Below, in pieces: positions 38,431 through 48,559 of a stretch of 64,000 nt of DNA. Origin of the DNA: Roseateles koreensis (lineage in GTDB: Bacteria > Pseudomonadota > Gammaproteobacteria > Burkholderiales > Burkholderiaceae_C); NCBI RefSeq assembly GCF_028595305.1, contig NZ_JAQQXS010000001.1, forward strand, positions 62,001 through 126,000. The letters are read 5' to 3'. Under the pieces are notes generated by a model, which made no database searches, was not told the origin of the DNA, and was given only the letters and a program-made list of their open reading frames with translations. The stretch's first letter is position 1; each line of letters starts with the position of its first letter. A program made the translations under genes and the position numbers.

Positions 38431-39234
38431 ATGAACACACAGGATGCTAAGCGCGTCCTTGAGACCGCGCTGATTTGCGCCCAGCAGCCTTTGACCCTGC
38501 GCGAGTTGCGCAGCTTGTTCGCGGACGCCGTAGGGCCGGACACCTTGCGCAGCGTCTTGGATGAGCTCAGTCGAGACTGGGAGGGTCGCGGCGTTGAGCT
38601 GGTGGCGGTGTCCTCGGGCTGGCGCTTTCAAAGCCGGCCTGAGTTGCGCGAGTATCTTGACCGCTTGCATCCCGAGAAGCCGCAGCGTTACTCCCGGGCG
38701 GTGATGGAGACCCTGGCCATCATTGCCTACCGCCAGCCGGTGACGCGGGGCGATATTGAAGATATACGTGGAGTGGTGGTGTCCACGCAAATCGTCAAGC
38801 AACTCGAAGACCGGGGTTGGATTGATGTGATTGGCTACCGCGAAGCCCCGGGCCGGCCCGCCCTGTACGCCACGACCCGGCAGTTTTTGGACGATCTTGG
38901 CCTGAACAGCCTGGAGCAGTTGCCCGAGCTGGGGGTGGCGGGCGCCACACCTTTGCAGGCTTTGAGCGATGCCGCTGGCCTGCAGGGCGTGTTGATTGAA
39001 GACGAAGCGGCTGCGGCGCAAAACAGCGCCGAGCCTGTAGAAGTTGATGTTTCGACCGGCCATCCCGTGGTGGCCCAAATTTCCGAGTCGGTGCCTGCAC
39101 CGGCTTTTCATTCCAGCCTGGATTCAGACCCTGAATCCATTTCAGCGCCAGTCCTTCGTGATGTGGGCGCGTCCCCTCCGGCGACGCCGGACCCTTTGTC
39201 TGACGCCGCCGAAAAGGTGCAAACCGACGCATGA
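38431..39234 (+). CDS. scpB: Segregation and condensation protein B
   Basis: 267-residue kleisin-associated subunit of the Smc-ScpAB complex, which compacts and segregates the chromosome. Two winged-helix domains are visible: [20 protein letters not shown] at the N-terminus, and [20 protein letters not shown] with [20 protein letters not shown] in the middle. The last 90 residues are an acidic, Ala/Pro/Ser-rich tail without clear domain. Its TGA overlaps the rluB ATG (ATGA), so the pair is translationally coupled, an arrangement common in bacteria. Confidence 0.94.
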   Translation: MNTQDAKRVLETALICAQQPLTLRELRSLFADAVGPDTLRSVLDELSRDWEGRGVELVAVSSGWRFQSRPELREYLDRLHPEKPQRYSRAVMETLAIIAYRQPVTRGDIEDIRGVVVSTQIVKQLEDRGWIDVIGYREAPGRPALYATTRQFLDDLGLNSLEQLPELGVAGATPLQALSDAAGLQGVLIEDEAAAAQNSAEPVEVDVSTGHPVVAQISESVPAPAFHSSLDSDPESISAPVLRDVGASPPATPDPLSDAAEKVQTDA

Positions 39235-41531
39235 ACTCCAACGATAACGATATTTCCGCTGAATCCCCCGCCGCTGGCGCAGCTTCGACGCCCGCTGAAA
39301 CGGCTGCGCCCAAGCGCAAGCGCAGCCCAGCCAAGCCCAAGGTGCTTGAGGGTGGGGCAGAAGTTGCAGCGCCTGTGGAGGCTGAAGCCGCTGCGCCGGC
39401 CAAGCCCCGCGCGCCTCGCAAGACCGCCGCTAAGAAGGTTGAAGACCTTGCCTTGCCGGTAGCTGTTGCTGCCGAAGTTGCCGCCGTCGTGGCTGCCGCG
39501 GGAGAAAGCGCGGGCGAAGGTGAGTTGTTGGCGCCCAAGCGCCGCGCCCCCCGCAAAACTGCGGCCAAGGTGCAGGGCGAGCTTGCGGCTGCTGAAGTTG
39601 CTGCGGTGCAAGCTGCACCGATTGAAGTTTCAGCCCCTGCCGAGCAAGCGGTAGATTCGGCTGAGCGCGTGAAGCCTGCTGGCCGACCCGCCCGAGCGCC
39701 GCGAGCGCCTGTGTTCACGCTGGCGCCAGAAGAAAACACGGCGGCTGCTTTGCTGCCCGGTGCTGATGTCCAGGATGCCGCTCCGCGCGCTGATGTGGCT
39801 GAATCCGGTGCATCTGCTGACTCTGCGGGTACCGCTGGGTTCGCTGAAGGTGGCGAGGCCGCTGAGGGCAACGAGCGCCGCAGCCGCAGCCGCAATCGGC
39901 GCCGTGGACGCAAAGATTTTGTTGAAGGCGAAGAGGGCGCGCAGCGTCCCGCACGCGTGGTGGAAACCGTGGCGCCAGCCCCTGAAGTCCTGGCCGCCGT
40001 GGGCGAGCGTTTTGCTGAGGTGTTGACGGGCGACTTTGACGCCGCGGTGGATGGCGAAGCCGAGGCCGATGTGGCCGATGCCAGTGACGGCACCGACATC
40101 GACAACAAGCGCGTGCTGGCTCCTGAGCCGGACGCGCCCAAGCTGCAAAAGGTGCTGGCCCAGGCTGGTATCGGCTCGCGCCGCGACATTGAAGACATGA
40201 TCGCCGACGGCAAGATCGAGGTGAATGGCGAGGTGGCTCATATTGGGCAACGCATCTCGTTTGGTGACAACGTTCGTGTGGCCGGCAAGCCGATTCGCGT
40301 GCGCATTTCACCGCCAACCCCGCGCATCCTGGCCTACCACAAGCCTGCCGGCGAAGTGGTGACCTTCAACGACCCGGAAGGCCGCCCGACCGTGTTTCGC
40401 CACCTGCCGCGTCTGCAGCAGGGCAAATGGCAGTCGGTGGGCCGCCTGGATATGAATACCGAAGGTCTGCTGCTGTTCACCAACTCCGGCGAGTTGGCCA
40501 ATCAGTTGATGCACCCGCGTTTTGGCGTCGAGCGTGAGTACGCCGTGCGCGTGCTGGGTACCTTGACCCCCGATCAGAAAGCTCGCCTCCTTGAGGGCGT
40601 GGTGATCGAGGGCCAGAAAGCCGGTTTCAAGAGCATTGAAGACGGCGGCGGAGAAGGGGTGAATCACTGGTACCGCGTGGTGATCACGGAAGGCCGCAAT
40701 CGCGAAGTGCGCAAGCTGTTTGAAGCGGTGGGCCTGGTGGTCAGTCGCCTTATTCGCATCCGCTACGGCACCGTGGTGTTGCCGCGTGGTTTGAAGCGTT
40801 GTGTGTGGATCGAGTTGGGCGAAGATGATGTTCGCACCATCCGTCGTTTGGCGGGTGGGCCGCAGCAGGCGCGCCAGGACCGTGGCGACCGTGGTGGTGA
40901 GCGTGCCGAGCGTGGTGGTGAGCGTGCCGAGCGTGGTGGTGAGCGCGCTGAGCGTGGTGGTGAGCGCGCCGAGCGCCCACAGCGCGGCAATGACCGCAAT
41001 GCGGATCGCAACGCCGATCGCGGCGGTGATCGCAACAACCGTGGGCGCCGCGCCGACGGTCGCATCGCGGGCCCAGGCCCACGGCCGAGCCGTCCGCAGG
41101 AGCGCCCCGAGCGCCCTGAACGCGTCGATCGCATGGAACGCCCGCAAGATCGCCCGGCGGACCGTGGCCCGGATCGCCAGGACGACGATTTCGACGAACC
41201 GATCCCGCGCAACATCAATCCGTTGGAGCAGACTTTTGATCGTCGCTTTGCCACCAGCAAGGGGCGCGGCATTCCGGCTGGCTTCGGTGCCGGCGGCAGC
41301 GCGGCCGATCGGGGTGGCAATGGCGGCAACCGCAATGCCCGGGGTGGCGGTGGCGGCAAGGGTGATGGCCCGCGTCAGCCGGACCCCATGCAAACCTCGG
41401 TGGGCTACATCGGCGCCGATGCTTTTGTGCGGCGCGGCAACCGCGGCGGTGGCCGTGGCGGTCAAGGTGGGCAGGGCGGTGGCGGTGGTGGCGGTCGCTC
41501 CGGCGGCGGCTACGGTGGCCGCAGTCGCTGA
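39231..41531 (+). CDS. rluB: 23S rRNA pseudouridine synthase RluB with long low-complexity arms
   Basis: 766 residues, more than twice E. coli RluB (291). The enzyme core lies at about 300-550: S4 domain ([20 protein letters not shown]), then the RsuA-type catalytic domain with D407 in [13 protein letters not shown] and [15 protein letters not shown]. In E. coli RluB makes pseudouridine 2605 of 23S rRNA. The first 300 residues are Ala/Pro/Lys/Glu-rich, with repeated RAPRKTAAK motifs and an arginine patch ([13 protein letters not shown]). The last 215 residues hold four RGGERAE repeats, Arg/Asp-rich stretches and a Gly-rich RGG-like end. Such arms probably bind RNA or promote condensation; this is inference. 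Start overlaps scpB. Confidence 0.93.
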   Translation: MNSNDNDISAESPAAGAASTPAETAAPKRKRSPAKPKVLEGGAEVAAPVEAEAAAPAKPRAPRKTAAKKVEDLALPVAVAAEVAAVVAAAGESAGEGELLAPKRRAPRKTAAKVQGELAAAEVAAVQAAPIEVSAPAEQAVDSAERVKPAGRPARAPRAPVFTLAPEENTAAALLPGADVQDAAPRADVAESGASADSAGTAGFAEGGEAAEGNERRSRSRNRRRGRKDFVEGEEGAQRPARVVETVAPAPEVLAAVGERFAEVLTGDFDAAVDGEAEADVADASDGTDIDNKRVLAPEPDAPKLQKVLAQAGIGSRRDIEDMIADGKIEVNGEVAHIGQRISFGDNVRVAGKPIRVRISPPTPRILAYHKPAGEVVTFNDPEGRPTVFRHLPRLQQGKWQSVGRLDMNTEGLLLFTNSGELANQLMHPRFGVEREYAVRVLGTLTPDQKARLLEGVVIEGQKAGFKSIEDGGGEGVNHWYRVVITEGRNREVRKLFEAVGLVVSRLIRIRYGTVVLPRGLKRCVWIELGEDDVRTIRRLAGGPQQARQDRGDRGGERAERGGERAERGGERAERGGERAERPQRGNDRNADRNADRGGDRNNRGRRADGRIAGPGPRPSRPQERPERPERVDRMERPQDRPADRGPDRQDDDFDEPIPRNINPLEQTFDRRFATSKGRGIPAGFGAGGSAADRGGNGGNRNARGGGGGKGDGPRQPDPMQTSVGYIGADAFVRRGNRGGGRGGQGGQGGGGGGGRSGGGYGGRSR
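40890..40973. repeat. Four tandem 21-bp repeats in rluB
   Basis: Four consecutive 21-base units beginning CGTGGTGGTGAGCG encode RGGERAE four times. Units 1 and 2 are identical; units 3 and 4 differ at one to three positions. In-frame expansion or contraction is possible. Confidence 0.95.
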
Positions 41532-41535
41532 GTCT

Positions 41536-41590
41536 CAACTGAGTTGCAACTGAGTTATTGCTGAACTGCAACTGAACTGCAACTGAATTG
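41536..41590. repeat. Five 11-bp tandem units after rluB
   Basis: Five back-to-back units: CAACTGAGTTG, CAACTGAGTTA, TTGCTGAACTG, CAACTGAACTG, CAACTGAATTG. The first is itself a near-palindrome. They start four bases after the rluB stop and end just before a hairpin. The period is about one DNA turn. Confidence 0.9.
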
Positions 41591-41595
41591 CAAAA

Positions 41596-41627
41596 ACGCC
41601 CCTGACCCGCTTGGCGGGTCAGGGCGT
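41596..41627. terminator. GC-rich hairpin between rluB and ndk
   Basis: Stem ACGCCCCTGACCCGC / GCGGGTCAGGGCGT with one bulged C and loop TTG. The T-run is on the minus-strand side (AAAAA ahead of the stem on plus). For rluB it may act as an intrinsic terminator without a T-tract or as an mRNA 3' end stabiliser. Confidence 0.65.
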
Positions 41628-41685
41628 CATCCCTACACAGTACAATCACGGGTTTTGCTAAGCCCCCAGATTTCAGGAGAAAACC

Positions 41686-42111
41686 ATGGCTATCGAACGC
41701 ACTCTGTCCATCATCAAACCCGACGCCGTTGCCAAGAACGTCATTGGCCAAATCTACGCTCGTTTTGAAGGCGCTGGCCTGAAGATCGTGGCGGCCAAGA
41801 TGGCGCATCTGTCGCGCGGCGAAGCTGAAGCTTTCTACGCTGTGCACAAGGCACGTCCTTTCTTCAACGACCTGGTGAACTTCATGATCTCCGGTCCCGT
41901 CATCATCCAGGCTCTGGAAGGCGAGAACGCCATCCTGAAGCACCGTGACCTGATGGGCGCTACCGATCCCAAGAAGGCCGAGAAGGGCACCATCCGTGCT
42001 GACTTCGCTGACAGCATCGACGCCAACGCCGTGCACGGTTCGGATGCCGCCGAAACTGCCGCGCAAGAAATTGCCTTCTTCTTCCCCGGCATGAATGTCT
42101 ACAGCCGTTAA
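41686..42111 (+). CDS. ndk: Nucleoside diphosphate kinase
   Basis: 141-residue enzyme that balances nucleoside triphosphates by phosphate transfer through a histidine. The start [17 protein letters not shown] and end [11 protein letters not shown] are typical; the active-site histidine lies in NAVHGSDA (H117). Length is normal. CAGGAG precedes the ATG. A TACAAT box at 41641-41646 may be the -10 element of its promoter, after the hairpin that ends rluB. First gene of the conserved ndk-rlmN-pilF-rodZ-ispG-hisS run. Confidence 0.97.
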   Translation: MAIERTLSIIKPDAVAKNVIGQIYARFEGAGLKIVAAKMAHLSRGEAEAFYAVHKARPFFNDLVNFMISGPVIIQALEGENAILKHRDLMGATDPKKAEKGTIRADFADSIDANAVHGSDAAETAAQEIAFFFPGMNVYSR

Positions 42112-42129
42112 TTCGGCAAGACAAGCCTC

Positions 42130-42163
42130 TTGTGCCTCAGGCCTTGAGGCCTGACCCGCACAA
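42130..42163 (+). promoter_or_regulatory. Intercistronic hairpin before rlmN
   Basis: Nested stem: outer TTGTGC / GCACAA and inner TCAGGCC / GGCCTGA around a TTGA loop. It ends only 11 bases before the rlmN start, just ahead of AAAGGAA. It could limit translation of rlmN or tune read-through from ndk. Confidence 0.5.
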
Positions 42164-42174
42164 AAGGAACCCTC

Positions 42175-43317
42175 ATGGACGCCGCCGTCAATCCGCCAGC
42201 ACTGACAAACCTACTCGGTTTCGACCTCGATGGCCTGGCTGCGTACTGTGAGCAGCTGGGTGAGAAGCGCTTTCGCGCCACCCAGCTGTTTCGTTGGATC
42301 CATCAAAAAGGCGCGTCTGAGTTTGATCAGATGACCGACCTGGCCAAGTCGCTGCGCGACAAGCTGGCGGGTCAAGCCCAGATCACGGCACTGCCGGTGA
42401 TCTCCGAACATATTTCCACCGATGGCACGGTCAAATGGCTGTTTGACGTCGGTGCGGGCAATGCGGTCGAGGCGGTGTTCATTCCCGAGACTGACCGCGG
42501 CACCCTGTGCATTTCCAGCCAGGCCGGTTGCGCCGTCGGCTGCCGTTTTTGTTCCACAGGCCATCAGGGCTTCAGCCGCAATCTCGATACGTCCGAGATC
42601 ATCGCCCAGCTCTGGTTTGCCGAGCACAGCCTGCGCAAACGCTTCAGCACGACAGAGCGGGTCATCTCCAATGTGGTGATGATGGGCATGGGCGAGCCGC
42701 TGCAGAACTACAGCGCCTTGGTGCCTGCGCTGCGCATGATGCTGGACGACCATGGCTACGGCTTGTCGCGGCGCCGGGTGACGGTGTCGACCTCGGGCGT
42801 GGTGCCCATGATCGACCGCTTGCGCGACGATTGTCCGGTGGCCTTGGCGGTGTCGCTGCATGCGCCCACCGACCCTTTGCGCGACCAACTCGTGCCGCTG
42901 AACAAGAAGTACCCCATTGCCGAGTTGCTGGAAGCCTGCCGGCGTTACCTCGACAAGGCGCCGCGTGATTTCATCACCTTCGAATACTGCATGCTTGACG
43001 GCGTCAACGACACGCCCGAGCAGGCGCATGCCTTGGTCGACCTGCTGCGTGGCGGGGCCGGGGTGTCGTGCAAGATCAACCTGATTCCCTTCAACCCGTT
43101 CCCGGCTTCGGGGCTCAAACGCAGTGCCAATGAGCGGGTCAAGGCGTTTGCGGAAATTCTTCTGCAGGCGGGCTTGGTTACCACGGTCCGCAAGACCCGC
43201 GGCGACGATATCGACGCGGCATGTGGGCAGTTGGCGGGTGAGGTGCAAGACCGCACCCAAGCCCATGTCCGCATGGTGCGGGCGCCAATAGTGGTAAAAG
43301 GCGCGAGTCCTTCCTGA
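42175..43317 (+). CDS. rlmN: Dual-specificity 23S rRNA/tRNA methyltransferase RlmN
   Basis: 380-residue radical-SAM enzyme methylating C2 of adenosine 2503 in 23S rRNA and A37 of some tRNAs. The radical-SAM cluster motif is [12 protein letters not shown] (about 118-129). The catalytic cysteine that forms the methyl-protein intermediate lies in DIDAACGQL near residue 346. The N-terminal RNA-binding part ([18 protein letters not shown]) is intact. AAAGGAA precedes the ATG. Start 63 bases after ndk, and 14 bases before the pilF-like gene. Confidence 0.97.
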   Translation: MDAAVNPPALTNLLGFDLDGLAAYCEQLGEKRFRATQLFRWIHQKGASEFDQMTDLAKSLRDKLAGQAQITALPVISEHISTDGTVKWLFDVGAGNAVEAVFIPETDRGTLCISSQAGCAVGCRFCSTGHQGFSRNLDTSEIIAQLWFAEHSLRKRFSTTERVISNVVMMGMGEPLQNYSALVPALRMMLDDHGYGLSRRRVTVSTSGVVPMIDRLRDDCPVALAVSLHAPTDPLRDQLVPLNKKYPIAELLEACRRYLDKAPRDFITFEYCMLDGVNDTPEQAHALVDLLRGGAGVSCKINLIPFNPFPASGLKRSANERVKAFAEILLQAGLVTTVRKTRGDDIDAACGQLAGEVQDRTQAHVRMVRAPIVVKGASPS

Positions 43318-43331
43318 CAACGAGCTCCACT

Positions 43332-44165
43332 GTGAAAAATTCGAAGCCGGTACTTGTTTTGAATCGTCCGTTCTGGCCTGCCCTCGGGGGGCGGGTGTTG
43401 CTCGGCTTCATGGCCGCGGTGCTGCTTGCCTGTGCGGCACCCCAGCCTGCTGAGCGGCAGGCGCCCAAGACCGACTTTGATTCCACGGACATTGACCGGC
43501 GGGCCTCGGTTCGCATGGAGTTGGCCACAGGCTATTTCGGGCGCGGCCAGTACAGCACGGCCCTGGACGAAATCAAGCAGGTGCTTGCCATCAAACCCAA
43601 TATGCGCGAGGCACTCAATCTGCGCGGCCTGATTTATGGCGCCATGGGTGAGCCCCAACTGGCTGAAGACACCTTCAAGCGCACGCTGGCGTTGTATCCG
43701 GCTGACCCAGATACCTTGCATAACTATGGCTGGAGCCTGTGCCAGCAACAGCGTTGGCAAGCGGCTGATGCGCAGTTCGACCAAGCCCTGGCACAAGCCC
43801 GGTACCGCGCGCCCTCAAGAACCTGGTTGGCCAAGGGGGTTTGCGAGGCACGGTCAGGGCATTCGGCGGAGGCTGAACTGAGCTTGGGCAAGGCGTTTGA
43901 GTTTGATCCGGCGAGCCCCGCGGTTGCCTTCAACTTGGCGGAAGTGCTGTACCGTAACCGCCAATATGAGCGGGCTCGTTTCTACATTCGTCGCGTCAAT
44001 GCGCAGACCGAACAAAGCAATGCGCAAAGCCTCTGGCTGGCGCTGAGAATAGAACGCCGCATGGGCAACGCCGCTGGGGTGGAGGACCTGAGCCAGCAGC
44101 TGCGCCGCCGTTATCCGCAGTCGCCAGAACTGCAGGCCCTGGATGCCGGGCGTGTCGATGACTGA
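43332..44165 (+). CDS. pilF: Type IV pilus biogenesis lipoprotein PilF/PilW
   Basis: 277-residue lipoprotein with lipobox VLLACAAP (C34) and a series of TPR repeats from about residue 55 (RMELATGYFGRGQYSTALDE, NLRGLIYGAMGEPQLAEDTF, NYGWSLCQQQRWQAADAQFD). PilF/PilW helps the PilQ secretin assemble in the outer membrane. The start codon is GTG, supported by the position of the signal peptide. Its position between rlmN and a RodZ-like gene is conserved in many proteobacteria. Other pilus genes are not in the window. Its end overlaps an ATG of the next frame. Confidence 0.9.
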   Translation: MKNSKPVLVLNRPFWPALGGRVLLGFMAAVLLACAAPQPAERQAPKTDFDSTDIDRRASVRMELATGYFGRGQYSTALDEIKQVLAIKPNMREALNLRGLIYGAMGEPQLAEDTFKRTLALYPADPDTLHNYGWSLCQQQRWQAADAQFDQALAQARYRAPSRTWLAKGVCEARSGHSAEAELSLGKAFEFDPASPAVAFNLAEVLYRNRQYERARFYIRRVNAQTEQSNAQSLWLALRIERRMGNAAGVEDLSQQLRRRYPQSPELQALDAGRVDD

Positions 44166-44187
44166 CGAGGAAGAGGGAAAAGAACGC

Positions 44188-45129
44188 ATGACTTCAATCT
44201 TGAGCGAGCCCGCCCAAACTGGGGCTGATGCGATGCCTGCCCAGCCGCAGGCGCCGCAGTCGGCCGGTGCTGCCCTGCGGGCAGCGCGTCAGCGGAGCGG
44301 CTTGCACATCGCGGCCCTGGCCGTGATGCTCAAAGTGCCTCAGGCCAAGCTGGAAGCGCTGGAAACCGATCGTTGGCAAGATTTGCCAGACATGACCTTC
44401 GCCCGAGCCCTGGCCAAGTCCATGTGCCGTGCATTGAAGGTTGATGCCGACACCATCTTGCGCTTGCTGCCGAGCGGCCCTGACAAAGAATTGCATGTTT
44501 CCCGCGGCCTGAATACGCCTTATCGCGAGCATGCGAATGAAGGCGTGTCGCTCGCCTGGTTGGGCAAGCCGGTGGTATTGAGTGCGCTGGCCTTGTTGGT
44601 GGCGGCAGCCTTGGTTTATTTCGTACCCAGCGACTGGTTGCAGAACCTGCGTGCCGTAGCGCCCGATACGGCCACTTCGCATGCCGTCGAGCCGATGGCC
44701 GTGGAGGCGCCCGTTGTGGCGTCGCAAGCCCTCTCCGCGGTGCCCGGTGCCAGTTCCTTGCCGGTTGCGCAGGACGTGCCAGGCGCCCAAGCGTCGGCCT
44801 CAGAGGCAATCAAGTCTGCCAGTCCAGCCGTAAGCGCCGTGCCCGCGCCTTCGACGCAGACATCGAGCATCGTGCCGACACCTGCCGCGGGCCAGGTGCC
44901 GATGCGGGTCAAGGTCTCGGCGGAATCTTGGGTTGAAGTGGTTGACGCCAAGGGGCAGGTCTTGCTGTCTCGGCTGATGCGTCCTGGTGATGACCAAAAC
45001 ATGGCGGGGACACCGCCTTTCAAAATTCGGGTCGGCAATGTGGCCGCCACCGAAATGACGCTGCGCGGTGTGGCGGTTGATTTAAAAGGTCCGTCGCGCG
45101 ACAACGTGGCGCGCATTGAGTTGAACTGA
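44188..45129 (+). CDS. rodZ: RodZ-like membrane protein with cytoplasmic helix-turn-helix
   Basis: 313 residues: an N-terminal HTH ([20 protein letters not shown], about 25-95), one membrane segment near 130-150 ([18 protein letters not shown]), a long Ala/Ser/Pro-rich periplasmic linker, and a C-terminal DUF4115-type beta domain ([18 protein letters not shown]). This is the RodZ layout; RodZ links MreB to the elongation machinery. An ATG at 44158 overlapping the pilF stop is an alternative start, but the ATG at 44188 follows a strong purine run. It lies between pilF and ispG, as in many relatives. Confidence 0.85.
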   Translation: MTSILSEPAQTGADAMPAQPQAPQSAGAALRAARQRSGLHIAALAVMLKVPQAKLEALETDRWQDLPDMTFARALAKSMCRALKVDADTILRLLPSGPDKELHVSRGLNTPYREHANEGVSLAWLGKPVVLSALALLVAAALVYFVPSDWLQNLRAVAPDTATSHAVEPMAVEAPVVASQALSAVPGASSLPVAQDVPGAQASASEAIKSASPAVSAVPAPSTQTSSIVPTPAAGQVPMRVKVSAESWVEVVDAKGQVLLSRLMRPGDDQNMAGTPPFKIRVGNVAATEMTLRGVAVDLKGPSRDNVARIELN

Positions 45130-45134
45130 TCATC

Positions 45135-46430
45135 ATGAGCGAATTGAAATTGGAATCTGGCCCGGTGACCGAGCAGGCGGTTGCCGCCGCGCAACCCGCG
45201 CCGCGCCGCTCGCGTCAGGCGCAGGTGCGCTGGGGTTCGCGCGTCGTGACGGTGGGTGGCGATGCGCCGGTGCGGGTGCAGTCCATGACCAACACCGACA
45301 CGGTGGACGTGATCGGCACCGCCATCCAGATCAAGGAGCTGGCGATCGCCGGCTCTGAAATGGTTCGCATCACGGTCAACACGCCGGAGGCTGCTGAGGC
45401 CGTACCGCACATTCGCGAGCAACTCGACCGTATGGGCATTGATGTGCCTTTGGTGGGTGACTTCCACTACAACGGTCACCGCTTGCTGACCGACTACCCG
45501 GCCATGGCGCAGGCCTTGTCCAAGTACCGTATCAACCCCGGCAATGTGGGCAAGGGCGACAAGCGCGACCGGCAGTTCGGCCAGATGATCGAGGCGGCGG
45601 TCAAGTACGACAAAGTGGTGCGCATCGGCGTCAACTGGGGCAGCCTGGATCAAGAGTTGCTGGCCAGCATGATGGACGAGAACGCCTCGCGAGCTGAACC
45701 CTGGGACGCTAAGCAGGTGATGTACCAGGCGTTGATTCAATCCGCGCTGAGCTCTGCCGCTTACGCCCGCGAGTTGGGCATGAACCCCGACAACATCATC
45801 ATCAGCTGCAAGGTCAGCGGCGTGCAGGACCTGATCTCGGTCTACCGCGCCTTAGCGGCGCGTTGTGACTACGCCTTGCACCTGGGCCTGACGGAAGCCG
45901 GCATGGGCACCAAGGGCACCGTGGCTTCGGCGGCGGCGCTGGCTATTTTGCTGCAGGAGGGCATTGGCGACACGATTCGTGTCTCGCTTACGCCGCAACC
46001 CGGCGAAGCGCGCACCCAAGAGGTGGTGGTGGCGCTGGAGATTCTGCAAAGCCTGGGCCTGCGGGCTTTCAATCCGAGCGTGACAGCCTGCCCCGGTTGC
46101 GGCCGCACCACCAGCACCACCTTCCAGGAACTTGCCAAGCAGATCGACGATTTTCTGCGGGCCCAGATGCCCGTGTGGCGCGCCAAATATCCGGGCGTGG
46201 AAAGCATGAAAGTGGCCGTGATGGGCTGCATCGTCAACGGCCCTGGCGAGAGCAAGCATGCCGACATCGGCATCAGCCTGCCCGGCACCGGCGAGGCACC
46301 CGCAGCGCCGGTTTTCATCGACGGTGAAAAGGCCTTGACCCTGCGTGGCGACAACATCGCCGCCGAGTTCCACGCCTTGGTGGAAAGCTATATCGAGAAG
46401 CGTTTCGGCGCCACTGCGTTGACCGCCTGA
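45135..46430 (+). CDS. ispG: 4-hydroxy-3-methylbut-2-enyl diphosphate synthase (flavodoxin)
   Basis: 431-residue 4Fe-4S enzyme of the methylerythritol phosphate pathway to isoprenoids. The cluster cysteines lie in [15 protein letters not shown] and [20 protein letters not shown]. The N-terminal TIM barrel shows [17 protein letters not shown] and [10 protein letters not shown]. It is longer than E. coli IspG (372) by a central insert, a form common in betaproteobacteria, and has a 25-residue N-terminal lead before the barrel. It starts five bases after the rodZ-like gene, so it is cotranscribed. Confidence 0.97.
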   Translation: MSELKLESGPVTEQAVAAAQPAPRRSRQAQVRWGSRVVTVGGDAPVRVQSMTNTDTVDVIGTAIQIKELAIAGSEMVRITVNTPEAAEAVPHIREQLDRMGIDVPLVGDFHYNGHRLLTDYPAMAQALSKYRINPGNVGKGDKRDRQFGQMIEAAVKYDKVVRIGVNWGSLDQELLASMMDENASRAEPWDAKQVMYQALIQSALSSAAYARELGMNPDNIIISCKVSGVQDLISVYRALAARCDYALHLGLTEAGMGTKGTVASAAALAILLQEGIGDTIRVSLTPQPGEARTQEVVVALEILQSLGLRAFNPSVTACPGCGRTTSTTFQELAKQIDDFLRAQMPVWRAKYPGVESMKVAVMGCIVNGPGESKHADIGISLPGTGEAPAAPVFIDGEKALTLRGDNIAAEFHALVESYIEKRFGATALTA

Positions 46431-46447
46431 TTGCAAAGACTCTATTG

Positions 46448-47809
46448 ATGACTGAAGTACAAAAACAGCAGACGAAGTTGCCCCAAAAGCCGCAAGCCGC
46501 GGATGTGAAGACGACGCTGCGCGCCGTCAAGGGCATGAATGACATCCTGCCGCCCGAGTCGGCGCGTTGGGAATGGCTGGAAGCCAAGATGCGCAGCGTG
46601 CTGCAGCGTTACGGCTATGTCAATGTGCGAACCCCCATCGTCGAGCCCACCGCCTTGTTTGTGCGCGGCATCGGCGAGGTAACCGACATTGTCGAGAAGG
46701 AGATGTACGCCTTTGAAGACCGTGCCGACAAGCATGGCCAAGCCGAGCATCTGGCCCTGCGCCCGGAGATGACTGCGGGCGTGGTTCGCGCCATGATTGA
46801 GCATTCCTACCTGCGTGAGTCGGGGCGCCGCCTCTATTACTTCGGCCCGATGTTCCGCCGTGAAAAGCCCCAAAAAGGCCGCTACCGCCAGTTCCATCAA
46901 ATGGGCGTCGAGGCGCTGGGTTTTGCCGGCCCTGATGTGGATGCTGAAGTTATTCTCATGGGCAGCCGCCTGCTGCGCGAGCTGGGTTTGGTGGACGGCG
47001 AGCACGTCAGCCTGGAGTTGAACTGCCTGGGTGAGTCCGCTGAACGCTTGGCGCACCGCGAGGCCCTCATTGCCTACCTCGAGCAGCACCAAGACTTGCT
47101 CGACGACGATGGCCGCCGCCGCCTCTATACCAACCCGCTGCGCGTGCTGGACACCAAGAATCCGGCCCTTCAGGACATGGCCAACGCCGCGCCCCAGTTG
47201 CTGGATTTTCTAGGCGAAACCTCGCTGGCGCATTTCAACGGCGTGCGTGCTATTTTGGATGCGGCAGGCGTGGCCTACCGCATTAACCCGCGTCTGGTGC
47301 GCGGCCTGGATTATTACAACCTGACCGTGTTTGAGTGGGTGACCGACAAGCTCGGCTCGCAAGGCACGGTCTGTGGCGGTGGGCGTTATGACGGCTTGAT
47401 CGAGCAGCTGGGCGGCAAGCCTGCGCCGGCAGTGGGCTTCGGCATGGGGCTGGAGCGCATGCTGCTGCTGCTGGAAGAAATCGGCGTGGCGCCGGAAGCG
47501 CCCACGCCTGACGCCTATGCCATCGTGCCCTCTGCCCAATCCTTGCCGCAGGTAATGGTGACGCTGGAGGCGCTGCGTTCGGCGGGGGTTGCGGTGATCC
47601 TGCACCCGGGCCAGAGCAGCATGAAGTCGCAATTCAAGAAGGCCGACGCCAGTGGTGCCGCGTACGCACTGATCTTCGGTGAAGATGAAGTGGCGCAAGG
47701 GCAGGTGGCCGTCAAACCGCTGCGCGGGCAGGGCGCCGAGGGTGCCGCTCAGTTCAACCGTTCGCTGTCTGCCGTGGCCGATTGGGCGGCCGAGCTGCTC
47801 AACGCATAA
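46448..47809 (+). CDS. hisS: Histidyl-tRNA synthetase
   Basis: 453-residue class II synthetase. Motif 1 region [20 protein letters not shown], motif 2 [20 protein letters not shown], the histidine-specific [17 protein letters not shown] and motif 3 [15 protein letters not shown] are all visible, then the anticodon-binding domain ([20 protein letters not shown]). An N-terminal extension of about 20 residues is present. A TTG directly precedes the ATG in frame; the ATG is preferred. It lies 17 bases after ispG. Confidence 0.97.
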   Translation: MTEVQKQQTKLPQKPQAADVKTTLRAVKGMNDILPPESARWEWLEAKMRSVLQRYGYVNVRTPIVEPTALFVRGIGEVTDIVEKEMYAFEDRADKHGQAEHLALRPEMTAGVVRAMIEHSYLRESGRRLYYFGPMFRREKPQKGRYRQFHQMGVEALGFAGPDVDAEVILMGSRLLRELGLVDGEHVSLELNCLGESAERLAHREALIAYLEQHQDLLDDDGRRRLYTNPLRVLDTKNPALQDMANAAPQLLDFLGETSLAHFNGVRAILDAAGVAYRINPRLVRGLDYYNLTVFEWVTDKLGSQGTVCGGGRYDGLIEQLGGKPAPAVGFGMGLERMLLLLEEIGVAPEAPTPDAYAIVPSAQSLPQVMVTLEALRSAGVAVILHPGQSSMKSQFKKADASGAAYALIFGEDEVAQGQVAVKPLRGQGAEGAAQFNRSLSAVADWAAELLNA

Positions 47810-47878
47810 TCGCAGCCGGCTGATCCGTAAATCACGCTGTGTTGTCCTTAATTCGCTAATCCAAAATATCTCTTATCC

Positions 47879-48559
47879 ATGGCCTCGCATCTCGATCTCG
47901 AAGAACAAGAACAGTTGGACCAGTTGAAGGCTTTCTGGAAGCGCTGGGGCAATCTCATCACCTGGGGCTTGACGCTGGCCCTGGCTGCATTTGCGGGCTG
48001 GAATGCCTGGAACTGGTACCAACGTGACCAAGCCGTGAAGGCTGGCGCCATGTTTGACGAGTTGGACCGGGCCGCCCAATCGGGCGACGCTGACAAAGCC
48101 GGCCGTGTGTTTGCCGACTTGAAGGAGCGTTACCCCCGCACCAGCTATGCCGCGCAAGCCGCATTGCAGGCGGCCAAGGTTCAGTTCGACAAGGGCCAGC
48201 TTGACGCCGCGCAGGCCAGCCTGAATTGGGCGGCTGAGAATGCCCAGGACGATTCTTACCGCGATGTCGCCCGGCTGCGTTTGGCCGGGCTGCTGATGGA
48301 TGGTAAAAAGTTCGATGACGCTGCCAAGGTGCTTGATGCCATCAAATCCCCCGACTTTGTGGCCCTTCAGGCCGATCGGCGCGGGGACCTTTTCAAGTTG
48401 CAAGGCAAGCCCGAGCAAGCCAAGGCTGAGTACAAAAAGGCATTTGCCGACATGGACAAGACGCAAGACTACCGCCATCTGGTCGAAGCCAAATTGGCAG
48501 CCTTGGGGGTGAATACCGCGGAGGATGCCGCTTCTGCACCCGCTGGAGCTGGCAAATGA
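47879..48559 (+). CDS. yfgM: YfgM-like membrane-anchored TPR protein
   Basis: 226-residue protein of the YfgM family: a short cytoplasmic start (LDLEEQEQLDQLKAFWKRWG), one membrane anchor near 23-42 (LITWGLTLALAAFAGWNAW), and a periplasmic TPR domain (ARLRLAGLLMDGKKFDDAAK). E. coli YfgM works with PpiD near the SecYEG translocon and is encoded next to bamB, as here. Its TGA overlaps the bamB start (ATGA). Spacing of 69 bases from hisS suggests the same transcript. Confidence 0.92.
   Translation: MASHLDLEEQEQLDQLKAFWKRWGNLITWGLTLALAAFAGWNAWNWYQRDQAVKAGAMFDELDRAAQSGDADKAGRVFADLKERYPRTSYAAQAALQAAKVQFDKGQLDAAQASLNWAAENAQDDSYRDVARLRLAGLLMDGKKFDDAAKVLDAIKSPDFVALQADRRGDLFKLQGKPEQAKAEYKKAFADMDKTQDYRHLVEAKLAALGVNTAEDAASAPAGAGK

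Noticed and set aside
40890-40973. CRISPR-like short repeats
   Set aside because: Units are contiguous with no spacers, and they encode a regular peptide repeat inside rluB.
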